NCBI RefSeq assembly: GCF_000611645.1
Contig: NW_014013261.1
Location: 9,132-30,374, forward strand
Direction of reading: 5' to 3'
DNA: 21,243 bases
Source of the DNA: Monoraphidium neglectum
Taxonomy: Eukaryota; Chlorophyta; Chlorophyceae; Sphaeropleales; Selenastraceae
Shown: positions 1 through 11,550 of the stretch, in pieces
Position numbering within the stretch: position 1 is the stretch's first letter
Layout of the letters: the number at the start of each line of letters is the position of its first letter
Position numbers and translations under genes: made by a program
The notes under the pieces: model-generated
What the model saw: only the letters and a program-made list of their open reading frames with translations
Told to the model about the DNA's origin: nothing
Database searches by the model: none

Positions 1-122
1 CCGCCACGGGCGGCGGCGCGGGGGGCGCCTGGGCGGCGGATGGAGGGAGGGCGGCGGGCGGCGGGGGGCTCGCCCGCGCGCCGAGCGGCGGCGGCGCGGC
101 GGCGGCGCGGCGGCCGCGGTAG
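1..122 (+). CDS. Possible 3' end of a Gly/Ala-rich protein (partial)
   Basis: One plus-strand frame is open from the window edge to a TAG at 120-122 and reads as low-complexity Gly/Ala/Arg sequence ending AAAARRPR. The composition changes sharply just after the stop, from nearly pure G/C to mixed sequence, and a TGTAA motif lies at 264-268, about 140 bases downstream, where a green-algal poly(A) signal is expected. No domain is visible, and GC-rich DNA of this kind stays open by chance, so this is only a candidate C-terminus. If real, it converges on the TauE-like gene. Confidence 0.3.
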   Translation, partial: ATGGGAGGAWAADGGRAAGGGGLARAPSGGGAAAARRPR

Positions 123-545
123 GGCGTAGTCAAGATCACAGTTGTGCACCCTTCGAATGAATCCCACTCAGTGCCTTTTGTCCCCCTTCATCTGCCCGTG
201 TTTTGACAAGCAAATTAACTTGTGTCCTATGTCCGGTCGCTTTATGGTGCATGTCTGGTAATCTGTAATTTGACCCTTTTGGCAGCGGTCACGGCTGGAA
301 AATGCCCGGAACTACTGTTCAAATTACAGTGACGTGGTTGATCATAGACAAGCTTGCATGTGCATGTGAGTCTACTAGGGTGCTGCTGATGTGTGACAGG
401 TGTGTGTGCATGTGTAAGCATGCGGCAACGAAGGTGGCCGCCAATCCATAGCCGTCGATGTGGCCAACAATACAACGCTGTGCAATGGGTGTTTGCAGCC
501 GCTTCCAGTCGCTTGAATGAGCAAAAAGAAGAGAGGAAATGGTAT
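123..545. other. Intergenic region / convergent 3' UTRs
   Basis: Lower-GC sequence with no supported coding region. It holds a plus-strand TGTAA at 264-268 and a minus-strand TGTAA (TTACA on the plus strand) at 324-328. The second lies 218 bases past the stop of the TauE-like gene and is the best visible poly(A) signal for it. Confidence 0.5.
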
Positions 546-2546
546 CTAAGCTGCACCGCCTGCATCCACCAGCTGGATCCACCCCGCCGCCGATGATGTC
601 ATCAGCACGAAGCAGAGCACCATAAGGGCCGTCATGACCGCCGAGAACTGCCGCTGGTCCATCAGCCGCTGCGCCGCGTGGCCGGCCGCCATGCCCAGGC
701 CGCCGGCGGCCGAGGCGGCGAGGTACACGGGCGCGTCTGCCCAGCTCAGCAGGCCGAGGGCCCAGTAGCCCACCCACTGGTCCTGAACCAGGGCCACCAC
801 GGCTGACGTGCCGCGGACGGCCTCCTTGGCGGCGCCCAGCCAGCTGTAGAGGACCATCAGGGGGGGGCCGTTGACGCCTGGGGGGCGCGGGCCGGCGGGC
901 GCGGTGGGCGAGGGGAGTGGAAGGGAGAGAGCAGCTGAGCGGCTTAGATGTGAACGGAAGTAAGGTTCGCACACTGTAGCAAGCAACAGACACAGCAACA
1001 GCTGCAGCAACAGCGACAGCACAGGCAGAAACTACACCCACAACACGCAAAAGTCTACAACCACTTGCCCCGACCGAGGCCCACCTGTCGCGCCCCCAAG
1101 CAGGCCGGAGCTGAAGCCTGCAGCAGTGCCAGCCGCAAAAAGAGTCCAGAAGCGCCCTGCGTACTCAGTGGAAGGCCCACTCGCCACCGATTGGGTTGCC
1201 TGTGGTGCCCCTGCCGTTGATGACTGAGCGCCCACACCCACGGTTGCATGCGGCCCAGCTGCTGGCGGCACCACCCCAGCCGAGCCCTCTGCATCGACCG
1301 CCGCGGCGCCGTCGCGCGCTGCGGCGAGGCACGCCTGCTGCCCGTACTGCTCGCCCGCCCCGCCACCGCCGCCGCTGCCTCCGCTGCCGCCACTAACGCC
1401 GTCGCTCCTGTGGCGCTGCGCCGCGACCAGGGGTACGAGCTCATCGCCGTCCTTGCTGCCCGCATCGTCGCCATCCCCGCCGCAGCCGCCGGGTGCGCAC
1501 GCCATCCCTCCGCCCTCGTAGGCCCAGGCGTCGGCGCGCCCGCCGCGCAGCGCCGCCCAGGAACGGAAGCCGACCGCGCGCAGCTGTCGGCGGTTGATGA
1601 TTGCCATCATGACGAGCATCAGGGCCGCCACCAGGCCCTCCAGGGGGCGGGGGGGCACCAGCTTCAGGAGCAGCGCCCCCATGGGTGCGCCGACCGCCTG
1701 CGGGGACGGGCGTTTGAAGGGGCGGCGCCAGCTGAGTTTTGAGGCGGCACTGGGGGGGGGGCCCCGGGATATTGAGGCACAACAATGTGTTGATGCCCAA
1801 AACCATTCGTTTGACTCACACACACACACACGCGCGCGCGCGCGCGCGCGCCGGACCCACCTTCGCGAGCGGAATGGACAGGGCCAGGGGCCGTATGGCG
1901 TGCTGCCTGGCGTCTGCCAGGAAGACCAGGGGTATCATGCCGACAGTCATGGCGCAGCTGCATGATATTACGGCCAGCTTCAGGCTTCCTGCGGGGCGTC
2001 GGGCGGTGCATGTCATCGGTGGGAGGCGTGTGACGAGGGCCGCCCACAGCGGTGAGGGAGGCGGCAGCTCGGGTGCAGGACTTGGGCAAGACATGTGCAG
2101 CGACTGAATCAACGGGGTGGCTCGGCAGGCACAAGGGCGCACCTGCGTACACGCCAAACGCATTGGCGGTCGCCCAGCAGCTGAGGTGCAGGATGGCCGT
2201 GCCAAAGCCCGTCACGCCCTGGCGAGGCGCAGCGCAGGGTGAAGGGGAGCGGGGTGGTCCAACAGCGGCGCACGAGCGGGGAGTAGCGTGCTGTGGCGGG
2301 GCACGGCTGCGCGACAGCAAACCAGCTTGCAAGCGGGCCCCTTCTCACCATCGCGACATTGCCCAGGAAGACTCCCAGGCTTAGGACGATGTATACAGAC
2401 GGCGGGTGCTGCGAGCCCTCCAGCAGCCATGCCACAGGCCCGTCGCTGACGCCGCCGGCAGCGGCGGCGGCGAGCCGCCTGTCGCCTGCCGCTTCTAGCA
2501 GCAGCGCTGGAGGTATTGCCAGCAGCTGTGTCAGCAGCGGCCGCAT
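546..2546 (-). CDS. TauE/SafE-family membrane transporter
   Basis: Five exons on the minus strand: 2546-2349, 2218-2143, 1988-1861, 1697-1085 and 877-546, giving 448 residues with every junction in frame and GT-AG. The start is the first ATG after an in-frame TAG twelve bases upstream. Membrane segments begin at about residue 50. Both glycine-rich family signatures are visible: GVTGFGTAIL at 67-76, and GGATGGVNGPPLM at about 334-346, the latter assembled across the last intron, which supports the splicing. The two membrane halves are separated by a Gly/Ser-rich hydrophilic insert (about residues 180-310) that is longer than the usual family loop. The family moves sulfite, sulfoacetate or other organic anions; the substrate here cannot be told from sequence. 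It is divergent from the ciliary gene, with no evident functional link. The family call is firm; the exact N-terminus is less so. Confidence 0.85.
1817..1850. repeat. (CA)7(CG)10 dinucleotide tract in TauE-like intron 3
   Basis: A perfect alternating purine-pyrimidine run: seven CA units at 1817-1830 followed by ten CG units at 1831-1850. It lies in the third intron of the TauE-like gene. On the sense strand the CG block starts ten bases after the 5' splice site at 1860, followed by the TG block. Such tracts can adopt Z-DNA and mutate quickly in length. Confidence 0.95.
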
Positions 2547-3538
2547 CGGGCCGCGCTAGCAGGTGCGACCAGCACTGCACGCCGACAGCTGCCGCGCAGT
2601 GTCCAGCGTTTCAGGCGCGCCACAGGCACAGAAACAGTATGCGCCGACACAGGGCCTTCGATAACCTTTGCCTTTCTGGTGGTTAGCCTACGGGGCTGAA
2701 GCAGGATGGCTTGCCGAATCGCAGCTGGTCAGGCGCAGTGATCCGACGCTACAACAGAGAATCTAGATGCTGTGCGCGTTGATTATAAAAGCAAAAAATG
2801 GTACCATTGGCATCAACACCCCGCAGGCAGCTTGGAAGCGGCAGAGTCGGACATCGTCAGCCCCCATGACTACGTCGTGCGGCCCACTGGCAGTAGAACA
2901 GCTGGGAGAGGTGCTCTGGTGCAGCACGGGAGAAACACTCGCCAGCTGTGCTTGCAGGCATTGGATGCCATCTGGGTGCAGCAAAGATATCAGTCGCAGC
3001 TCGAGTTCAGCTGTGTGAGAGCAGGTCAAACATGAGGAGCGTGCATCTACCTGGTTCATCCACGGTCCACGCCTTTAGAAAATCGTTGGGTTTTCACCCA
3101 TCGCATGAAGGACAGCGACATTTGGTGGCAGAGTAATCATCGATCCGGCGGCGCACGCTCTGATGCAACGCTCACATTGCACACAGGCCCAATCGGTATG
3201 CCAACCCCGCCGCCCACCCCCACCTGCACGCAGCATGAGCCAAATGGTCACACCTGGCACGGCCGCAGCATGCAATCTCAAGAAAAGCTTTCTGATGCTG
3301 GACATAAGCCGCTTTTCTTTGGCTGCTGTCGCAGCTTCGATTGCATGACCTGGGCGGCGATGGTCAACACTAGTGTCACCCCGCACCAGATCGTAAATGT
3401 GCCAGTTCAGTGCACAAGTTGAATTCTAAATGTAAATTAAATGTTCAGGAAATGGCCAGTCCGCCCACAGCGGCAGTACCGCGAGCGGTGATTATGCCTT
3501 GACTCGTTGGCCGTGGCTCGGCCCGGTAACCAAGCAAT
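2547..3538. other. Divergent intergenic region between TauE-like gene and CFAP74
   Basis: About 1 kb with lower GC than the flanking genes and many stops in all frames. It must hold both promoters and 5' UTRs. A TATAAAAG on the plus strand at 2784-2791 matches the TATA consensus but lies about 750 bases before the CFAP74 start codon. Read on the minus strand, the same spot gives TATAAT about 240 bases before the TauE-like start. I see no convincing exon, RNA gene or repeat here. Confidence 0.6.
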
Positions 3539-6500
3539 ATGAGTCATTTGGATCTACTGCAAGTTTTTCTGCCGGCCATCTACTCGAGCACAGAGGCGTT
3601 GGCGCAGCAGGAGCAGGAGCAGCGTGAAGATGGCGACGCCGCACCAGGCGGTGATGGGTTCGCGCATGATCAGCTTGGCGAGAGGCCTGGACAGACGCAC
3701 GCCCAAGCAGGCGGCGAGCCTGCTCAGCTGCAACCACGACCGCAGCACACGGATGGCGGCGCGCCACGCTGCGCCCAGGGCGCACCCGCTGACATGTACG
3801 AGCAGCGCATTGCGTCCATCGCTCACCGGGTGAGTGAAACCCACGATTCAGAACATCCATCCGTGCTGGTGGCAGATAACGCAAGCATGCGTGCACTCGG
3901 AGCCTGGAGGCGGCACCAGGAAGCTTCACAGTGACGCGACGTAAACCCAATCCCTCTGCGCGCGTGCCGCCGCAGTTTGACGCCGCTGCCCAGGAGGCGG
4001 CCACCCTCCAAGCACACCTCCAGGCTGCGCGCCGCGAGGCAGTTGCGGAGGAGGAGCGGGTGCTGGCCCAGGCGGACCAAGGTGGGTTGTACACGCGCCG
4101 CTGGGCCCCACCGACGCGCAGTAGTGTGGCGGTCCTGGTGGCCTGTGTCCGCGGGTGGCGGGAGCAGGACGCTCCACGGGCGCCCGCAACGCCGCGGCGC
4201 AACCACGCGCCTCCAATTCACTCTGTTTCCCGGCCAGAATTGCAGCTGCTGGGATTGTCGTGCCGCCCCGGCACCCCCAATTTTGGGTGGGAGTATGCTC
4301 TGCACCGCCCCTGCTGCCCAAGAGCCTCTCCATCCAACAATACTGCGTGCTCCAACCCCGCACAGAGTTCACTCCCGCGTGGCGCGGCGGCGGGCTGCCC
4401 TCCAAGCCCTCCCGGCTGCGCCTGGACCCCAGCAAAACCTCGGCCGGCGCTCTGCTAGACCCTGGCGCGGTTGCGCGGCAGCTTCAGGATGTGCGCCAGG
4501 CGGAGGTGCTGTCGCCCCCTCGGGTGTTTGAGTACGACGATGACTCATTGGAGCCCCACCACCTGCAGGCAACCGGCAACCTGAAGGCAAGCAACCAGGG
4601 CGTGAGGCTGCTTGAGCCGTTGGCGTGTTTGAGAAAGCAGGGCAGTGCAGGCGGCAAAGCAGGGTGCGCACACATGTGGCGGCACTATGACAAATGTGTG
4701 TGCGTTTATTCGTGGTGCAGAAACCTGCATGTTACTGCATGCGTCCACGCTGCGCTTGCGACCTGATTTGCGCAGGTGCGGCAGTCCATCGCGGCCGCCA
4801 GGAGGGGCGACGGCCTGACGACCGCCGTGCGGGCGGGCGCGTGGTCCACGCTGCCGGAGGCCGAGCTGCGGCCGCGGCTGGAGGCCGCCGAGGCGCGGCA
4901 GAGGGCGCTCGCGCTGCAGATGTCGTCGGCGCAGTGGGAGGTGGAGGAGAGGTGGGTGGGTGGCTGTGGCGGCGTGCTGCTCAGGATTTCACTTGCATGA
5001 CGCGATACAGTTTGTCCCAGGCCGGAGCCTTTCTGCGAGAAACGATGAGTTTCCACAGCACACATCTGCCACGCCCTTCTCGCATTATTGATCATCGCTC
5101 GACGCGCGGCGCGCGCACAACTCCCGGCACGGTCACAGGGTCATCCGCGCCATGCGCCAGCGGCTGTCATTCCTGCGCAACCCGCGCTACCGGGACGCCC
5201 CAGCAGCAGGCCCCGCTCGCGGCCGTGGCGGCTCCTTTTCTCCGGCGCCCTCCGTCTCCAAGGCAGGTCATATCAACCCACAGCAAGCAACTCAAAAGCA
5301 GCAGCAGCTGCTGCAGCAGCAGCAGCCCTTTGCAGCAGAGCCCTCAGAGTTGGTGTTTGGCGGCTACGAGCCCGGCGGTGTGTACACCCAGACTCTGAGG
5401 CTGCGCAACGTGACAGGCGTTACGAGGGGCCTCCGGCTGCTGCCGCCTGCCTCTCAGTACTTCCACGTCTCACTGCCAAGGTGCGCGCTGGTGGTTTAGG
5501 GCTGCCTGGTTGTTGTTGCATCCTGATCTAGTGCCAACCCTTGCGCACAGCAGCACGCTGGTGGGGCCCGGCGCTGGACGTACTCGGCTGCAAATTAAGC
5601 TGTGCGGCGCGTGAGCACATGCATCAGATACCGGCTTATTCAACCGTCCCACATTCACACAGTTGGGGGTTCGAGGCCGTGGTGCTTGACTGCACCATGC
5701 AGCGCTGACATCAGCGCTCAACGCGCTTATCTGTCCACTGCGGCCGCAGGTTCCCCACTGCCGCCGCCAACGACGTCGCGCCGGGCATGGCCGCGGAGCT
5801 CGCCGTGAGGTTCACGCCCGACTCGTTGGCTGACTACGACGATGTCGTCTGCGTGCTGACTCAGCTGGGGAGGGTGGAGGTGCCGGTGAGGGGGCGGCGG
5901 CGGCCGCCGGTGCTGGGGCTGCCGCAGGAAGTCGATGTGGGTGACGTGCTGACCGGAAACACGAGGATGATCCAGGTGAGCACTGGTGGGGTGTCGGGAT
6001 GGGAAGGGGCACAGTGGTTCAAGGGGGTCAGCCGGCTGGCAGCCAGCTGGCAGCTGGCTGGCGAATGGGACTGCTGGGGCCCCACGCATGTGTGTGTTTG
6101 GGGGGGGGCTGCTAGGGTCTGATCCCCGTGCACAAACACGGCGTTGGTGGTCAGGGTCGTGCCGCTGCCTGCACCTTCTGGGGTTGCAGGATCGTTGTTA
6201 TGATGCAACTAGCTTTGCTTTGATGGGACGCCAGTGGCGGCAAAGGGTCCTGTTGATGACTGAAACTCTACAACCTATTTGGCCGCAGGTCCACTTCACA
6301 AACACGGGCGGCGACGGGCGATTCTGGCTTGTCCCCGAGGCTCTGTGGCCGCCCTCATCAGCAGCAGGCGCCGCGCCCTTCGGCTCGGCCGGCGACCGCG
6401 CCGCCATAGATGACGACGCCGCGGCGCGTGCCGCCTTGGCGCCGTTCTGGCTGGAGCCGAGGCTTTTTGAAACCCCGGCCGGCGCGGCCACCAGCCTGTC

Positions 6501-7159
6501 GATTTCGTTTGCGCCCCAGGCGCTGGGCGACGCGGCGCGGCCGTTCCTGTTGGTGTGCGATAACTGCAAGGTCGTGCGGTTCGTGGTGCGCGGCCGCGGG
6601 ACGGACGTGGACGTGCGGTTGGAGGAGCCCGACGGCCGGCCCTGCCCGGCGGCGGCGGTGCCAAGCAGCATCGGGGATGTTCAGGGTGGCCGGGGTGGCG
6701 GCAGGGGGGGCGACGAGGCAGGGGCGGCGGCGGCGGTGGCGGCCCTGATATGGATGGGCGAGGTGGTCCCTGGCGTGGCGGTGGAGCGGGAGCTAGTGGT
6801 CCGAAATGCGTCCCCAGTGGCGCTGCCGTTCTGCTGGGAGGTCGGGCCGCTGTCAGAGGGCCTTGAACGTGATGATTCGACGGCAGCCGCAGCGGCGCCT
6901 GCGGCGGCGTTCACGCTGCACCCGGCCAGCGGCGTGCTGCAGCCGGGGGAGCGGCTGACCGTGACTGCGTCGTTTGCGCCGGCGTGCGTTGGCCATGCGG
7001 CGGCGCGGGCGCGGCTGCGGGTGGACCGCGCTGCGTCGGCGTTTCGAGCCGGCACCATTGGCCCTGCGCACGAGCGGGAGATCGCGGCCGCCGCCGCGCT
7101 CGCCGCCGCCGCGGCACCTTGGGCGGCGGGAGAGGGCGGACAGGCCGGCGCATTCGCAG

Positions 7160-7198
<39 letters not shown>

Positions 7199-10100
7199 TC
7201 GAGGTGGTCAGCATCATGCTGCAGGGCGTAGGCGCGCCCGCCTTGCTGCAGCTGGACCCGCCGTCGCTGCGCTTCCCCGGCGTGCTGGCGCGCGGCCAGC
7301 GCGCGGAGGCGGAGCTGATGCTGCGCAACCCGACGGATGCGCCGGTTCACTTCCAGTTTGATGCACCCTCTGTTGAGGGCCACGGCAACGCCGTGCAGAC
7401 CGGAGCGCCGGCGCTCGCGCTGGCGCCGAGCGGCGGCGTGGTCCCGCCGCGCGGCGCGTGCGCGGTTTCCGTCGTGCTGCGGCCCTCGTCGCTCGGGCCG
7501 CTGCGGCGCGCGCTGACCTGCGCGGTGCGGCACGGCGCGGCACTGCCGTTCGTGGTGTCGGCGGAAGTGCAGGAAGCGGAGGTCGTGCTATGGGCCGCAG
7601 GCGGCTTGATAGATTTCGGGCTGGTTCGAGTCGGGCACAGCGTGGCCAGAGAGCTGCATTTGCGCAACACATCGGCCTTCTCTGGGGCATCATGGAGGTT
7701 CGAGCAGCTGCCTGCTCTTGCGGCCGAGGCGGGCGTCGACGGTGTGGGAGCGGGCAGCGGCAGCGGCAACGGCAGCGGCAGCTGCAGCGGCAGCGGGAAC
7801 GTGCTGGAGACACGCAGCGGCCGGCAGGCGAGGCTGGAGCAGTTGCTGGACTTTGAGCCGGCCAGCGGGACGCTGCCGCCGTCGGGCGAGTGCGCCGTGC
7901 GCGTGGTGTGCGCGGCTGCGGTGCCGGGGCCGCATCGCATCGTGCTGCGCTGCTCGAGCGGCGGGGGGGCGCGTGTGGCGTGCCTCGAGGCCGAGGTGAC
8001 TGTGGTGGTGCCAGACGTCGCATTGGAACCGTGCAGGTGGGTCTGCAACGTGATGATGGTCAGCTCTTGAGTTTGAGTATTGCAGGGCGTTCTGATCGCA
8101 ATCACAAGCCTCAGAGACCTGGTGCGCCGCCTTGGATGCTGGGTGATGAATCATCGATCTCCCACATCCATTGCGACTGCAGCACGGGAGCTGAACCTGC
8201 GTTACCACCCCCCCTCTCTCTCCAAAAAAATCCTTAAGGCTTGACCTCGGCGCCTGCTACAAGGGCGTCCCGCTGCGCCGGTCCCTCTGGCTGCGCAACA
8301 ACGCGGCACTGCCATGCGCGTTCGCCTTTGACCTCTGGCGCCAAACCCCCGGTGGCCGCCTGCTACCTGCGCCGCCGCCGCGCGCCCACACCTACGACGC
8401 CGCCCCCGGCGGCGCCGAGCTGGAAAGCAACGGGGAATGCGCCGCGGGCGTCGTCGGCGTGTCTGTGTCCCCGAGCAGCGGCGCGCTGCAGCCTGGCGAG
8501 GCCGTCAGGATACGGCTGTCCGTGGATCCGATGACGGAGGGCGCCGCCCGCTTGTTTGGCGTCTGCAGGGTCGACGGCATGCGGGCGCAGCGCGGGTTTG
8601 TGTTGGCCTGCGAGGTGCGGGGGCTCAAGGTGGGGCTCAGGGCGCTTGCGCTCGCCGCCTGGCAGGCCGCGGGCCGCCCCGGGCTGCCGGGGTTCCCGGG
8701 CAGCGGCGGCGGCGGCTGTGCCGAAATGCTTGGTGGGAGCGAGGTGCAGCAGGAGCGCGGCGGCACCTGCTGCGGCAGCGGAGAGGGCAGCACGGCCGAA
8801 CAGGCTTCAGGATCGGCGCAAACGAGCTGCGGCGGCAGGCATGCTGATGGCAGTATATCCGAGCCTTTGGCTCTTGACTTTGGCGTTTGCGAGCTCGGGC
8901 AGGCGACCAGCCAGGTGTTAGTGCTGACTAACTCCACATCCATGTCGGCTGAAGTTGCGGCATGGGTGGAACGCCACCCAGCGGCAGCGGACGCGCAGCT
9001 GCGGTGGACGGTGCACGTGCTGCCGCACTGCAGCCGCAGCGGCCCACGCGGGGGCATCGCCGGCGCCGCACGTGACTCGCCATCGCGCAGCACGTCGCCG
9101 ACGGGCGCCCCGCGTGCGGGGCGCGGGGCATGGGCAGCGGCGTCGGCAGTGACGGCCGCGACCAGCGAAGCGGCCAGCAGAGCTGAACCGTGCAGCCTTG
9201 GCCGTGTGCATTCCCCTGAGACATGCGCTGCGTCTGTCAGCGGGAGCACCACCAAGGGTCCGCCGCGCTCGGCTGGGCCAGCCACCTCCTGCGCCACCAG
9301 CGTCCGCAGCCGCAGCCCCGGCCGCAGCCGCAGCGCAGGGCGGCGGCGCGGCGCGTCGCCGGACGGCGGCGCGCGCCCCGCCAGGATCCGCCTGGCGGCC
9401 GACGGCGGCGCGCTGGCGCCGTTTGCGGCGGCCGGGTCCCGCGGCAACGACATGATGGCGGCGCGGCGCGAGCTGTCGGAGGCGTCCGCGGCGCTGGGGC
9501 CCGGCGGGGGCTCGCGGGGGCTGGCGCTGGCGGTGGCGCCGGGCGGGGGGCGGCTCGAGCCGCTGGGGGCGGTGGCGCTGGAGGTCGTGGCCTTCAGCTC
9601 CATGGTGGGGACGTACGTGGACACGCTGTGCGTCCAGGTGAGGCGTAGTTGGTGGGTGGCTGCTGAATGACTCACGCTCTGCTGTCACTGGAAAATGGGC
9701 CGGAAACAGCCGGGGGTTGTTGAGCTCCCGGTTCTGAAAACCACATGGCGGCGCGAGGGGGTGGCTGCGTGGAGGGATACGCCGGACGCTGGCACGTCAC
9801 CATGACGGCTTGCAAACTCGCATATTACCGCGGCCATCAGTCTGTGCTGGCAGCAAGCCCCGCCCTCTCCGGCGCGCGGGTCAGCAGTGAGTTCTCCTTC
9901 CAAACCACCCGCCCTCCCTGCCCGCCCTCACCTCGAATGTACAAGGTGGGCGACCTGCCGCTGCGGCGCATCCCTGTCGTTGTGCGGGTGGCCGGCTCGC
10001 CGCTCGCCCTCCAGAAGGACCGCGTGGCGCCCCTGGGGCTGCCCAGCCCCGCCGCAGCCCACGGCTGCCCCGGCGGCAGCAGCGGCGCCGGGGACGCGCC

Positions 10101-10502
10101 GGAGGCAGCGGCGACGGCAGCGGCAGCGGCGGCGGCAGCAGCGGGACCTCTCGTGCCGTACGGCAGCCAGAGAGCGTGGGGCAGGGCGAGGGGCGGTTTG
10201 GCAATCGACCTTGACCTGGGAGATGCGCCGTTTGGCGTGGAGCGCCGGCGCTCATTCCATGTGGCCAATCGCGGCTGCATGCCGATGATGCTCACGTGGG
10301 AGGCTGTGGATGATGCGCAGGCAGCTGAGGGGGCACTGGCAGCCGCGGGCGCGCTGGCAGCTGAAGAGGCGCATGCAGTTGAGGGGACGCCGGCGGCACG
10401 GGCAGTGGTGGCGTCGACATGCGACGAGGGGGCGTGCACTGAGGCTGCATTCACAGAGGCCAGCCGATCTGAAGGTAGCCAAGAGGATGTGGCGAATCCC
10501 AT

Positions 10503-10536
<34 letters not shown>

Positions 10537-10741
10537 GATCACGAGCAGGCGCCCCGCGCTTTTGATCTGGAGCCGATGAGCGCGGTCATCGCGCCAGGCC
10601 AGCTGCAGACATTCACCGTGTTGTTTGGGGGTGGCACGGCAGCCGGCTGTCACGTGTTGCGATTGGTTGGCACGCAGCGCATTGTCCCGGTGGCTGCAGT
10701 GCCACCTGACCGTCTGCAACAGCATGGGCGAGGGCAGCAGC

Positions 10742-10796
<55 letters not shown>

Positions 10797-11483
10797 GCAC
10801 CAGCAGCGGGCACCATCTGATAGCGGCAAATCCAGACGCTGCAGCGACCCACAAACTGGAGCAGCCTTGCTGCAGGTGCATGGCACAGACTTGGCACAGC
10901 AGACAGAGGAGTCTGAGGAAGCCAGATCGATCTCGTTGGCCCTCTGGCAGACCGGCAACGCCTGGCAGCCGTTGGGCGCACAGCTACTCGGCAGCTTCCA
11001 CGCACATGCAGCGCGCCCGCCGCGCCCGCTCCCGACATTGCGTGTCGAGGCGCGCGCTGTGGCTGCGAGCTGCCGCCTTGAGCTCAGCACAGGGACCAAG
11101 CTGGTTGAGTGGTGCTGTACCAGCATCACGAGTGGCCAGACAGGCGCGTCCCCCGGGCGCGCCGGGCCGGCGCCCCGCCGCTGCGCGACGCTTACCAACA
11201 CGACACCCTGCGCCCTGGCGTTTGCGCTGGGCGTGGAGGGGCCTTTCGAAGTATTGTCTGCGGTGCCGTCTGCCCCACAGGCGCCCCACTTGCACGCCGC
11301 TGCGCTCAAGAGTGCAGCGTCGCTGTTTGGGCGCGTCAAGACTGCAGCGGGCAGCTGCGGCCGGGGCGGTGGCAGCAGCGGGGTGATCTGCCTGCCACCG
11401 CACGAGTCATTGGAGGTTGTCTTGGCCTTCAAGCAGCAGATGGCTCAGCAGCAACAAGAGCAGCAGCAGCAACCACGGCAGCT

Positions 11484-11550
<67 letters not shown>

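Noticed and set aside
2784..2791. TATAAAAG on the plus strand as the CFAP74 promoter
   Set aside because: It is about 750 bases from the start codon with no visible first exon between, so it is not supported as a core promoter.
3492..4435. Minus-strand open frames at the 5' end of CFAP74
   Set aside because: Arg/Ala-rich shadows with no motif. The plus strand has phase-matched splice sites and coiled-coil composition.
5986..6288. Apparent ATG start of a separate gene before CFAP74 exon 7
   Set aside because: The sequence is intronic. The join 5975 to 6289 gives RMIQ|VHFTNTG in phase, as expected inside an ASH domain.
6681..7533. Overlapping minus-strand open frames opposite CFAP74 exon 7
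   Set aside because: Low-complexity Ala/Ser/Cys products, with a poly-Cys run from the CAG tract; clearly shadows of the coding strand.
8392..9675. 427-codon minus-strand open frame opposite CFAP74
   Set aside because: High GC keeps antisense frames open. The plus strand has ASH-domain motifs and matching splice phases here, whereas the antisense product shows no domain.
9745..9945. Apparent ATG start of a separate 906-residue gene
   Set aside because: This ATG lies in the intron between CFAP74 exons 8 and 9. The donor at 9638 and acceptor at 9945 join in phase and give a continuous ASH-type sequence (TLCVQ|VGDLPLRRIPV).
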